64,000 nucleotides of DNA, taken from assembly GCA_965153455.1 (NCBI GenBank), contig OZ234504.1, forward strand, positions 2,480,001 to 2,544,000, written 5' to 3'. The notes below the pieces were generated by a model. The model worked only from the letters and a program-made list of their open reading frames with translations, was not told the origin of the DNA and made no database searches. The translations under genes were made by a program, and so were the position numbers. Of this stretch, positions 1 to 10,611 are shown one piece after another (the first letter of the stretch is position 1; each line of letters starts with the position of its first letter). The DNA comes from Sphagnum compactum (lineage: Eukaryota > Bryophyta > Sphagnopsida > Sphagnales).

Positions 1-1389
1 ACGTGTAGAAACTTGAGAGGGTAGGAGAATAGTCACAGCAAGATGACAGATCTTCGTTTGTGAATTATATCCCAAAATAATTCCCATTTAAAAAAAGAAA
101 GAGGAGGAAAGTAGGAGGAAAAGTGGGGAAAAAGGGGAAAATTAGGATATTTTGTTTTGGACACTGCCTATTTTAAAGGGCTGAAATTGCTTCTTCCACA
201 TTTCTCTTGAAAATATTGGGCTAAAAATGCTTGCTAGTTTTGTCTTTTAAAATATTGGGCTCAAAGGTACTTGCACATTTTCAGCTTGATTGGGCTACAA
301 AATGCTTGGACATTTTTCTTTGAAAATATTGGGCAAAAACGTGCTTGCAAATTTCTCTAGTGGGTTAAAAAATACTTGCAAAATTTCTCTTTGAAAATTT
401 TGGGCTAACAAATCCTTGCACATTTTCTCTTTCAAGATATTGGACTAAAAAATGCTTGCAAATTTTTATTCAGAAACACTTTTCTTTGCAGGAATTCTGA
501 AGGATTAAGGGACATGAAAAACAATGCTCCATTTATGACATTGCCCATAGATATCATTGCTTGATGCTATAGTCTATTATTCAATTATTTTTTTACTAGT
601 TAGGAAACAAAAGGTTTGATTTTGTTTAGCATTTACAATCAAGCTTTTATAATTTATGTCACAAGGACTCTTTTTGCATCCCACAAATTACAATTGTAGT
701 TGAAGGGGGAGAGGACAATTTCTGATGCATTGTTTTCAAAATGTGATTTGGTTGGGATGATTATGAAACCCATCCTTGGACTTGCTCTTCTTGGTATGAT
801 TTGTTCAAGTTTTCCAATTGCATTTGGTAGATGAAGACCCACCATTTGCACATGTCCAAAAGAAAAAAGGAAATAAAGCTGGGCAACAAAATGGCAAAAT
901 GGTCATTGGCAGTTAACTCGTGTATTTTAGGCCCAACATTTTTTAGCCTAGTGTTTTCAAACACAAAATTTTGCAAGAATTAATCAACCCAATATTTTCA
1001 AAGAGAACTTTGCAACCATTTTTCTGCCCAATATTTTCAAAGACAAATTTTGCAAGCATCTACTAACCCAATACTTTGAAAGAGAAATTTGCAACCATTT
1101 TTCTTCCCCCTATTTTCAAAGAAAAATGTCCATGCGTTTTGCAGCCCAATATTTTCAACCAGAAAATGTGGAAGCAATTTTAGCCCTTTAAACAAGAAGT
1201 ACTGTACCCAAAACAGAATACCCTAATTTTTCCCAAGTTTTTCCCCACCATTTTTCCTATTTCTCCCCCGTTTTTCCTGCTTTTTTCTATTTTTTTATTG
1301 GGAATAATTTTCCCATTGGTTACGGATACACGAACGAAGGTCCGTCATGTTGTTGTCACGATTCTCCACCCTCTCAAGATTCTACACGT
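1..1389. mobile_element. Large foldback (inverted-repeat) element
   Basis: The first about 62 bases are the reverse complement, with scattered mismatches, of 1328-1389 (the end reading TCTACACGT mirrors ACGTGTAGA at base 1). The match continues inward through a purine-rich stretch (60-180 against 1190-1320) into arms of about 450-480 bases. Each arm is made of diverged copies of a roughly 55-bp unit with the core AAATATTGGGCTAAAAATGC (left, about 180-470) or its complement (right, about 910-1170). The roughly 400-base centre has no convincing coding capacity. The structure fits a foldback or MULE-like non-autonomous DNA transposon. The left end may lie just outside the window, so no target-site duplication can be assessed. 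Confidence 0.8.
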
Positions 1390-1600
1390 GGAAGATTCCG
1401 CCACGCGTCACGAGTTGACTGACTGACTGACCTTCAGATTATCAGTCACTATGCACTGACTAGGTCTTTTCTGCCACTTCATCAAATTACATAGTCGGTC
1501 ATCCGAGTCAGCCACGTCTTTCTCGATCTATTCATGCGTCGGTAACCGGCAGGTGTGAAAGCAACTCTCTCCACGTGGCGCGCACCCACTTGTCGACCTC
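1385..1600 (+). promoter_or_regulatory. ACGT-core cluster upstream of the 1966 gene
   Basis: This unique stretch between the foldback element and the first gene holds a perfect G-box CACGTG (1385-1390), CCACGCGTCACG (about 1400), CCACGTC (about 1512) and CCACGTGGCGCG (about 1572), plus a GACT repeat with TTGAC. ACGT-core elements are typical bZIP/bHLH binding sites in plants. A regulatory role is inferred from the clustering and position only. The first G-box lies exactly at the element edge. Confidence 0.4.
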
Positions 1601-1965
1601 ATGGCTGTAGACAGTCGCCAGAACGCATTACCATCGCAGACGAAAGCAAACTCTGCAGCTCTTCTCTTCTCTCCATCTCTCTCGAACTCTGAACTCCTTG
1701 TTTGCACGCACACAATTTCTCCCCACTTGGAATTTCATTCTTTGATATCATCAGGATCTTCTTCAATTGTTCCTTAATCTGAGGGTCGATCCTTTTTTCT
1801 TTTTTTTTTCTGGGGTGTTTTTTTTTTCTTTTTCCCCTGTTTGGGTGGGGTGGGTTTTTCAACAAGGTTTCCAGATTTTAGCTCTCTCAAGTTGCTGAAT
1901 TTTTTTCGGTGGTATCTAGCGCAAGTTTGATCCAAAGAGATTTCGGAGAAAGAAATTTTGGATTG

Positions 1966-2713
1966 ATGGCTTTTGGGAAAAGAAGTACGACAACTAATGG
2001 CACTGGAGTTCAGGCCAAGCGGAGTCGCAAGAATGCGGGTGCTGCTGTAGCTGAGAACAAGGTCTTCGGTGGCCCCATGACCAAGTTCACGGATATGAGG
2101 GCAGCTTCTGGAAGAAGAATGAGCGTGGTCGGAGCCACTATCGCCGAGAAGATGGCGCACTTCAGAGCCAACATGCGTCTGGGTTTTTACGTCATTGTGC
2201 ATCCGTTACACCCGATCCGCAGAGTGGCTGCCAGGGAGTCGGCAACCAACAAGAAACTTGCTGCCACAGGTAAAAACTTATAACCGCTCCAAACTGCACT
2301 GGTCATGCTCTCCGATTTAGTCTGAGGAAGCTTAAAAGAGATTTCGAAGATTTTTGTCTTTTCTGTGATCTACTTGTTGATGCACTCAACGCTGAGCAGA
2401 TCAAACCGAGAAATTCTGCACTGATCTACTTGTAGCAAGTAATATTATGAAGCTAATGGTCTAATAGAGTCATGGATGGTGAGGGAGGGCGGCGCCATTC
2501 TGTTTTATCGTGGTGTCTGTGGTACTTACTATCATCCCAGAATACCCTTTGGTTCAATCGCGGCCTCCGGACTTACCGATTTCTTTCACTGTTTAATACA
2601 ATGATGATGCAGAGAGGAAAAAACAGAAGATCGCCCGTGCTATTGACGTCGAATACAGAAAGCGTGCAGGTGTACGGGAGGGCCGGGCCGCCAACCTCAA
2701 TAAAGCACTCTAA
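1966..2713 (+). CDS. Unknown small basic protein, two exons
   Basis: Not recognised. The first ATG in the frame is at 1966, after a pyrimidine-rich leader (about 1780-1910). Exon 1 is 1966-2269, ending at CCACAG|GTAAAA. Exon 2 is proposed as 2613-2713, after GATGATGCAG. Joining them keeps the frame open and gives about 134 residues rich in Arg, Lys and Ala. The N-terminal 30 residues look like a nuclear-type basic segment (KRSRK). The second exon is a charged helix-like segment beginning ERKKQKIARA and ending NLNKAL. An AATAAA lies at about 2698, overlapping the coding end, so the real transcript might instead end here or splice on to something else. If exon 1 is read without splicing, the protein ends at 2281 after 105 residues. 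No domain or signal peptide is evident. Confidence 0.5.
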
Positions 2714-3845
2714 GTGTGATTCAGCTGAACAATATACTGCAATGCTGTTAACTGAATCAAGAAGTGATTACAATGGAGCAGACTAGATTCAACCGATTGA
2801 GCAATGTAATTTCAGAACTAAGATCAGCGAGGTAATTTGATTTGACGCTAATGACGACATCTTTCCATTAGGCCGCTGTGATCACAGATTTTGTGATCAC
2901 AGCAGCTTTCCATTTTTCCCCCCCAACTAACTGTGTTCATACCCATCTCACAGGTTTACCAGTCAGGCATTGACCAATGGCAGGAGCTCTGAGAGCTGTC
3001 AGTTGAATTGTGACTTACCATACAAGGACATCTGTTCGTTTTTTTCCTGAGAGCATGTGTTCCCATAGTTCCTAACATTGATCAATTACATATTTCAATC
3101 CGCTTGCAGCTTTCCAATCGAAAGCAACTGTCCCTGTAGCAAGAAACAAGGCCCTATATCAATAGCTTTCCATTAGGCTACTGTGATCAGAGCACACTGT
3201 AACGGTGATCACAGCTGCCTAATGGGAAGAGACCCTAGAAGGATCATCTATATAATAAAGATATGATAGAGCTAGATTGTGATTCTGTGAAGCTCCACAT
3301 GCAAGTTTTGTGCGCACTTGCAGGTTTGAATGTATTCCCATAATTGCATTATTCATGTAGTTTACTCCTTAGGGACTTTCATACACTCCGTGATTCTCTT
3401 GCGGCAGTATCTAGTGATGATTCCTTAGGCAGGTAGTAAATTTTATACCCAAAGATTAATTAGGTTTCTGGGGTCCAGGTTTAGGGTTTAGGGCATGCTT
3501 CAAGAAATCCTAATTACATTAGAGTTTTAGCATCTTTGACCAGACATCTTTGCACATACCAAACCAGTACACCAAGTTGGTATTTTTTTCCCTGTGGAGC
3601 TGTGTTGCAGGAACAGTTGCAAACAAGGGAAAATAAGCAGATTTATTCAGACCAGTTAACAAATTCTTCTGCCATTGGATTTCTGGATCCATGTGCATAA
3701 GCAATACATTCATCTTCTCCAGTTCATGTGCAATTACGACTACTGTCATCATCAACCAATCAGAACCTGAAGTATTCATCTGCAATTGCACATGAAGTAT
3801 TCATCTTCAGCACATTAATTGGAGAAGGTTCTTACCACTGGGACT
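2714..3845. other. Intergenic, no gene seen apart from the hairpin repeat
   Basis: Apart from the repeat at 2861-3229, this is ordinary noncoding sequence. It includes a TTTAGGGTTTAGGG motif near 3480. On the minus strand at 3519-3791 an open frame lies beyond the last recognisable P450 block. It does not contain the P450 haem-binding Cys motif, so it is not annotated as coding. Confidence 0.5.
2861..3229. repeat. Hairpin-forming MITE-like repeat
   Basis: CTTTCCATTAGGC followed by a GCTGTGATCAC palindrome occurs at 2861-2904, and again as a nearly complete hairpin at 3165-3229 (arm 3165-3192 against 3204-3229). The outermost copies are in inverted orientation, so 2861-3229 can be read as one short element with roughly 25-bp terminal inverted repeats, or as two small hairpin elements. 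No coding sequence is present. Confidence 0.55.
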
Positions 3846-3849
3846 GGGG

Positions 3850-5480
3850 GGATGCAATTGAAGAGTTTGTAGAATAGTTGCATACAAGTATTGCAGTTTA
3901 AGTAAAGAATCATAGGTCAACAATCAGGGATATTCTGCAACTTCTAACTGAAACCGCTTTGATCATCATCAGCTCCATTCTGAAGGTCAATGATAAATTG
4001 CATCAGATCATCAATGGGCCCCACATCATAATCAGCTTCTTCCTTTCTTGCTTTCTCAAAGGCACATAGCTCTTCTACCATCTTTTTGTCAACCTCAGGA
4101 TGCAATATCATCATGTACACAAACCAAGAGATGGTGCTTGCAGATGTGTCACAATGAGAAAATTGACCATGGTGTCCTGGAAGTCTGTGAAAGTCTCTTT
4201 ACCACTATCTTCATTCAGCAGCAAGAGCCTGGTAAAAAAAACCCTCCTCACCATCACTGCCTGCTACAATGCATGCACACTTAGGAGCTAACAAATTCAG
4301 GCCAAGTTTGACAACCTTTATAGATTGTGAAATCACAAATATCACAATATATGACACTTTCACCTGAGATTCACCAACAGCATGTTTTGCATCTCCACAT
4401 TTTTGTAGAGCAGCCACTTCTTGTTTCCTCGCACTGATCACATCATAGGTGAAATCGTCAATCTGCCTTATACTCTTGGCCATAGTGGCCTCCACACTGA
4501 CATTCAAGAACCTATTGAGCTTCCATAAAGGGCCAAAAAACTGGTGTGCACTTATGTCGTTTGCATTCTTGAAAGTTTCCACACAAAGAAGATGTCAGGA
4601 AGTGATGGCTCCAATATACCCATTCCAACCCCAAAACTGACTTGACAAATTGTATCCATTGTGACTCTCAAGACAAAACAAAACAAAAACACCAAAGAAC
4701 AAGCAAGGTTCAGAACTATGTTCTTCACTACATAGAAGACTAAAGAGAATAAAGTGAGCACATAATTTAAGGTTTGAGGACTAGTGCTGGCGCTTGCAAA
4801 ATGAAAAACTAATCCAGATCTGTGGATTTAACAGCAAGAAGAAGCTCACCTGCATTCTGCACAGAAGCTGCATGGGTAAGAATGACAGAAAGCTTCAAGG
4901 AGTAAGCCTTCAACACTTCAGTCCTGAAGTTGCACAAGATTTTGGAGGCAAATTCAAAGCTGGCAATGTTCCTTTGCTTGCACCAAAATTCCTCATCTAT
5001 ATTGAAGATCCCATCTCCTAAAAGACTTTGGAAAATGTCTTGGAACAATTCCACCTTATCATCATCATCATTATCATGGACAAAATTTGAGAAGCCAAAA
5101 CTTTGTTGAAGAAATCATCAGTTGAACTTGGAGATTACCTATCATCTAGATTCTCTACAGGAGAACATACATTGTACATACATATGTATGTTTGGGTAAT
5201 TCGGGAAATTGCTCTTGAGGATGTGTTCCACATTTTCAGGGAGGACAGTGTAAGTGACGGTGACATCAGGAAGCTCCACCTCAAGGGTAGGAGAGTCGTT
5301 CATATAGGAGACAATCCAGTCATGCAACCTGTGATAGTCCCACAGAACCTCTACAACAGAACCCACAAGAGGCCAACAAATGGGCCCTCTTCTCCCCCTC
5401 TGCCTCCACAACTGCAGCACCACCCAGAAGGCAACAAAACTTTTGATACTTGATTGTGATGGGGGAAAGGCTTTGTGGAC
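3850..5480 (-). pseudogene. CYP704-like cytochrome P450 pseudogene
   Basis: Minus-strand blocks follow the order of a CYP704-family fatty-acid omega-hydroxylase. The N-terminal region (RGPICWPLVGSVVE...HDWIVSY..., about 5420-5180) is followed by an intron and LGDGIFNIDEEFW...ASFEFASK (5056-4851). The next block is MDTICQVSFGVGMG (about 4682-4580), which needs a frameshift to continue into FFGPLWKLNRFLN. After another intron comes DTMVNFLI, then SASTISWFVYM. About eight bases are missing exactly where the oxygen-binding AGxDT of the I helix belongs. The last clear block, LLKLQYLYATILQTLQLHP (about 3940-3870), has Gln in place of both Glu and Arg of the K-helix ExxR and is soon followed by stops. 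No FxxGxxxCxG haem loop is found down to 3519. The gene is therefore dead. Family assignment is from remembered consensus. Confidence 0.85.
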
Positions 5481-5559
5481 GGTTAGCTTTGCTTTTTCTT
5501 TGATTTGTTTCTTGCAGGTTGTGGGGGATGGTGTTGTTATTGTGACTTTGTATTTCAAT

Positions 5560-7642
5560 GGTGTTTAGCGTTGATTTATGTATAGTCGTAGTTCTTGATG
5601 TGGAGATATATGGATGTGTGTCAGCTATTGTTGCATTGTTGTTTTGAGGATGTGAGTTATGGAGTGAGGAGCTTCACAATATATGTATGGCATTATGGAT
5701 ATGGATCGAAAAGCAAGGCTAAGTTTTTTTTTCCCTCGGTTGATTGTGTGGGTTGTATTGGTCATAGAGATCATAGGTGAAAGTTTAAGAGCATTAGAAA
5801 AACAGTGAGAGAAGAATGCCCTATTGTTGTTGATTGTTTTGCTTTTGGAGTTATGTTTTTTTATTGCATCATAAGCTTTAGAAGAAAGACAATAGATGTA
5901 ACCATAGTGTTTAGAGGTCACATTAAAGGAAATGATGAAGCACCCTAAACATAAAATCGAAAGAAATTAAAAAATTAAAATTTGGTGAAAAACAATATAC
6001 AAAAATGTAACTTAGAAGTTCATTACATGTTTTTGTACAATGTAAACCAATAATATGAAAAAGGTTAGTTCATGTCACAAACTCTAGTTGATAAAACTGA
6101 AAAAAAATTGTTTAATGGATTGCATTATACATGTGTTTATGGTTGAAAAGGGGTTGGCAAAAAAGGGATATGGAAACATATTTAAATCCTTCTATAAAAG
6201 CTTAATATGAAAGGGACATTTTTTTTTCAAAAATTTCATGTGGATGACAAATGGTCAACAATCAATGAATTTGGTTCAAGAGCTATGATTTTAAGGGATC
6301 TAGATGGGGTATAAGAAACCACTTCAACCATACCCATTTAAAAAAATTCATTATATGATAAATGATAACTTCAGTTGATGTTTATTTTTTAAAATGAACT
6401 TGTATAATAATATTTTTAATTATGTATTTTTGGGGGGTGCAAACCAGTGATTTATTTTTTCAATGCATCCCAGGAAGGATTTAGCATTAAATGGCAACAG
6501 GACAGGCAAGGCAGTAGAATTGTTTTGTATTCGTGCTTTTATTTGGCAACCCACAAGAGAAGGGCTTCTAAATCTGGCGAAACCAACTCAAAATCGCTAC
6601 TTTTTTTTGGCCATTTTTTTCAAATTTTCAAAGAATCTATGATAGAATATTCCTTTGAAATTATTTTTTTCACATTTTGGCAAAATTTTGCCCCTAAAAA
6701 ACTATGGTGCAAACATAATAAAATAAAATAGTTTGATCATCATTGGTAGTGGAGAGCTAAAATTCTAGTTTGAAATTTTGTTGTGTCATTTAATGGTCAA
6801 GGAAGATTTGTGTAGGTGAAACGAAAGCTATCATGCTTTAGCATGCTTTCGAAATTTCATTGTTGATGGTTTTGCTTCTCATATATACCCATTTGAAGGT
6901 AGAAGGATTATGAGTAATAATATCTTTCTATTGGCTTCTTGGTGAACCAAATTTTTGGCATCGTGGATAGCCAAATAGAAACAAAATATGTATTTTCAAT
7001 TATAAATGTTCTCATTGCACTTAAATGTTATTGGTTGGAGTTACAAAATATTGAGCACCTTGTCATGTTGATAAAGAATTGGTCTAACAATCCCCACCAT
7101 GGTTGCATGAATTTCAAACATCAAACCATGGAGGAGTTTGTAGGCTTGGAAGTTAATCTATATGAAACGTTAGAGATGAATTTGAGTAGGAGGTCTTAGA
7201 TTTAAAAGATGATGGTGATGAAGAGTTTTTGTAATTGGAACTAAGACATATTATGTTGTCAATTTTATCTTTGTTGTTTGTGATAGAAGTTTTCGTTTTG
7301 AGTTTAATATATGGGATTTATGTCAAGGAATACATTTGATATAATCAAAGTATAATCAAATGAATTTTCTAATTAATCAACTGGTGATGAGTCATTTGTC
7401 ATATAACCACTTTATAACATAAATTCTAGAGGTTATTACATCCTTAATTTTTTTTAATAATAAATTTATTACAATGTATCTACGAAAAGGGAGACATTAT
7501 CTAATTCATAAACCTCCATCTCTTTCACTATTATTCTTATGTCTTTCTGACTTTTTCAAAGTGAAGCTTAAATTGAAATTTAAAGATTTATTTAACTATT
7601 AAAGTACACTCTATAAATCCAAAGCTTTTTTCGATCACAAGG

Positions 7643-7681
<39 letters not shown>

Positions 7682-8555
7682 TGATATCCACCAAGTATCA
7701 AGAGAAAAAAGAAATTGGGCACTTTTTTTGTTCTTGAAATGCCCCCTAAAAGTGAAGGAACAAAAAGTGAGTTTCTGCAACAGTTCTCATTTGTGTTTGA
7801 AGCTAACACTGCATCCAGAGTGAATCCACTACTTGTCTGCATTCTATACGGTGAAGGTAGCAACCATTGTTGCCCAGATATATTGAAAATTTCGGATATG
7901 AATCCGGATAGTACCCAGATATGCATGTAGTCATATCCGGAATTTGTTTTTTTTCAAATATTCAACCTTATACATATCTGGCATAAAAGGGTCATGCAAT
8001 AACCGGTGCTCATCTATATTCGGGCGGGAATTGCTCGTACCAGTATGCACATCCAAGCACTATTGGATGGATATGCCCAGATATGCATAATATGAATATG
8101 CATATGCATATCGACGCATAATTGGTGTTCTAGCATATGATTGGTTAAGGATTAGGGTTTGGGTTAGATCAAAATGGAGCTTGTGACGTTTAGGATTAAT
8201 GTTTTACACTTTGTGGAGTGCAAAGTGCAAAAGTAGTAATGTTGGCAAAGCTCTGAGTGCAACATGCAAAGTGCATGTCATCTGTAAACCTTGGTTGGAC
8301 TTGTGATTTGTGATTTTTTGTAGCAAAATTTGAGTGTGAAGTGTTTTTTACATTTTCGTCTTCTCTACATGGTCTTCTTCTCTTCCATCCTCCTTGCTTC
8401 AAGTGCAGCTCTTCAACAATGTATCATATCTGTAATGCTTTTTGTGAGGTGAAAGTGTGAGCACGGTTTGAGGTGTGAACTATGAACACTTTCTAAGAGG
8501 TGTGAACATGTGAGGTCAGAGGTTCTTTCGTAATTGTTGTAGTCTCAGAGGCCCT
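5560..8555. other. AT-rich intergenic DNA with degenerate repeats
   Basis: No gene is recognised. About 6450-6720 resembles the diverged A/T-rich repeat also seen near 29.7, 33.7 and 38.6 kb (shared wording such as CTTCTAAATCTGGC and runs of TTTTCAAA). An imperfect hairpin lies at about 6820-6855. 7880-8130 contains several short overlapping palindromes built on GGATAT/ATATCC and ATGCATAT. Open frames here are short and unlike any family I know. Confidence 0.5.
7646..7679. repeat. (TA)n microsatellite
   Basis: A pure run of about 17 TA dinucleotides is visible directly. It is likely length-polymorphic. Confidence 0.95.
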
Positions 8556-8559
8556 TTCT

Positions 8560-9115
8560 TTCAGAGATTTTGTTGTCTCATATGTCGTATCCTTGGTTGT
8601 TTGCAATGTAGACCCAAGCCTTTCCTTGGCGGCTTTATAGTTTCAGAGGCCTTCTCTTTTACAAATCTAATGTCTTATCCTTCACTATCTTTATAGTAGA
8701 TCCTACCTTCTCCTTGGCAGCTCTTGCAATCTCAAAAGCCTTCTGTTTTGTTTCATCTACAGTTGAACCAACACTCTCTTTTGCTTCTCCAACTTTCTCT
8801 TGATCATTTTTAGTAGTTTCACCAATCTTTTACTACATAATTCCAAAGAATTTAGTAGCCTTCTGCTTCAGTTGATCCAAAATTGAACCAACACCAGAGT
8901 AATATTCCTCTTGAACAACATCATATTGAGCTTCATCTTTTCCAGCTTCATCATCCTTGTGTGGCTTCTCATTTGATGCTCCCAAGGTTGAGGCAACACG
9001 ATCCTTGATTTGACCAACTTTTTCTTTTAGTAGCTTGAATTGTCTAAAACACCTTCTGACCATCAATGTCTTTTGCTTCACTTGCCTTGTTTTTTGTTTT
9101 CTCTATGAGGTCAAA
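8560..9115 (-). pseudogene. LEA group 3-like relic
   Basis: Read on the minus strand, the stretch encodes strings typical of late-embryogenesis-abundant proteins with 11-residue amphipathic repeats. Examples are EKTKNKASEAKD, LLKEKVGQIKDRVASTLG, LDQLKQKATKFFG, QEKVGEAKESVGSTVDETK and ARAAKEKVGSTIKIVKDKT. They fall in different frames separated by stops (for example after the block ending FFGIM near 8833) and frameshifts, so no continuous protein of family length is possible. LEA proteins protect cells during desiccation. Here the reading is of a decayed copy without visible introns. Confidence 0.6.
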
Positions 9116-10600
9116 GATCTCAAGTTGAAGGTGTGAAATTGAAGTTTGAAGGTCTGAGGTATGAAGTCACTATGTTAGGTTTGAAGTTTAAGTCTCTGGT
9201 CACTCTATTTGGTTTGAAGTTTGAGTTTCTAGTCATTCTGTTAAGTTTGAGGTCATTGTGTCAAATCAAAGATCTGACAAAGTTGAAGGTATGAGCTTTA
9301 AACGTCTAAATGTTCTTTTTGTGAGGTTTCAAGTTTAAGGTCAGAGTGCTCTTTTCTTTGGCTTTGGTTTGCAACTATTTTCCAAAGCAAATGTATGTAG
9401 GAGTGGCAGCAGTGGATTAATATGAAAAGGTCATGCCCTAGAGCCAAAGTTCTCGCATTTTGTGGCATAAACATGATGATGATGATCAAATTCTTCTTGA
9501 TGCAAAGATTAAAGTTGGGTTCAAGTTCTTTGTGGAGAGATATATCTCACATGTGCAGCTAGCTGAAGCCACCCAACCTGATCAAGGTAAGTATGCATCC
9601 ATCCCATTTCTTGCCCCCCCAAAAAAGGACCCACATCCTCCCTTTGTCCTTCTCTCTATGTGATCTTCTATTACCAGGAGGAATCATATAGATGTGCAAT
9701 CAAGCTTCAATCTTCTTCTTCAACTTGCAGGATGCTTACCAAGTTGAAGTTCTTAGGTTTTGTGATTGTTGCATCATCCTTGATCTTCCAGGCTCTTGAT
9801 GTGCATGGCTCTGTAGACAACAATGTCTATTTGTCACCAAAGAACATTTGCATTTGGGTTGTTAGCATGGATTTTGCATCTTGGGTTTCTGTTTTGGTTT
9901 TTCTTTGCAAAGAACAATAGAGTCATCACCAAGGACCAATGACTCCTAACTTATGAATATGATGGATTTTGTTTTGCTATTTTTAGGGTTTCTTTGGGCT
10001 TTGTAGACAATAATGAATGTTGTAATAGGCAACAAAATATTGGTTGGTTGTGTTGTTGATTGATGAATATGGTTGGTATTGTTGGGTTGTTTTAATTCTA
10101 CAGATAACAAATAGTGTCACAAAACCAATGATGATTTCTACTTGAAATGCTGATTGAATATGCTTGTTTGCTTTTCTTTTTTGTGTTATTTTTTGTTGCT
10201 CTACAAACAACAATGTCACAAAGCAACCTCTTTGATAACCTAAACAACCAGCACGATCTTTCAGACCAAGCCCAACACCCAATTCTTGTCAACTAATTCA
10301 CCTAGATTCTATTGTTGATGGTTGATGCATTCATTGAAGCTATCTTCCAATTGGAGCATTGGTAGTTTTGGTGGAGATTCCAGCAATTTGGTTTGTAGCA
10401 ACACTTCTACATCAACCAGTGATAAGGTAAATCCTTTAGATTTCATCTCTCTTCGATTTGTTTGTTGTACATATTCAGCTCTATTCTATACATGTGTCCA
10501 TGAACCTCTTTTAATTGAATTGTGAACTTCCATGCATTGCCATAAACTTTTTTTTTTTTTTGCATTTTGTTGGTTTTTGAGGGTTAGGTTGTAGTTTTGG
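9116..10600. other. Intergenic, no supported gene
   Basis: Contains short imperfect repeats of the type GGTTTGAAGTTTGAG (about 9120-9300) next to the LEA relic. A possible splice donor (AAGGTAAGTATG, 9587) and acceptor (TTGCAG, 9730) are present. A 62-residue frame from ATG 9732 starts with a signal-peptide-like stretch but then turns hydrophobic and ends without a recognisable domain. I do not call a gene. Confidence 0.4.
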
Positions 10601-10611
10601 TTTTATTGCAG

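Noticed and set aside
3519-3791. 90-codon minus-strand frame as the missing C-terminus of the P450
   Set aside because: It is in the expected direction and distance but contains no FxxGxxxCxG or PERF-type motif, so I did not include it in the pseudogene.
9732-9920. 62-codon frame with a signal-peptide-like start after a TGCAG acceptor
   Set aside because: The region after the hydrophobic start has no domain and no convincing upstream exon; could be chance.
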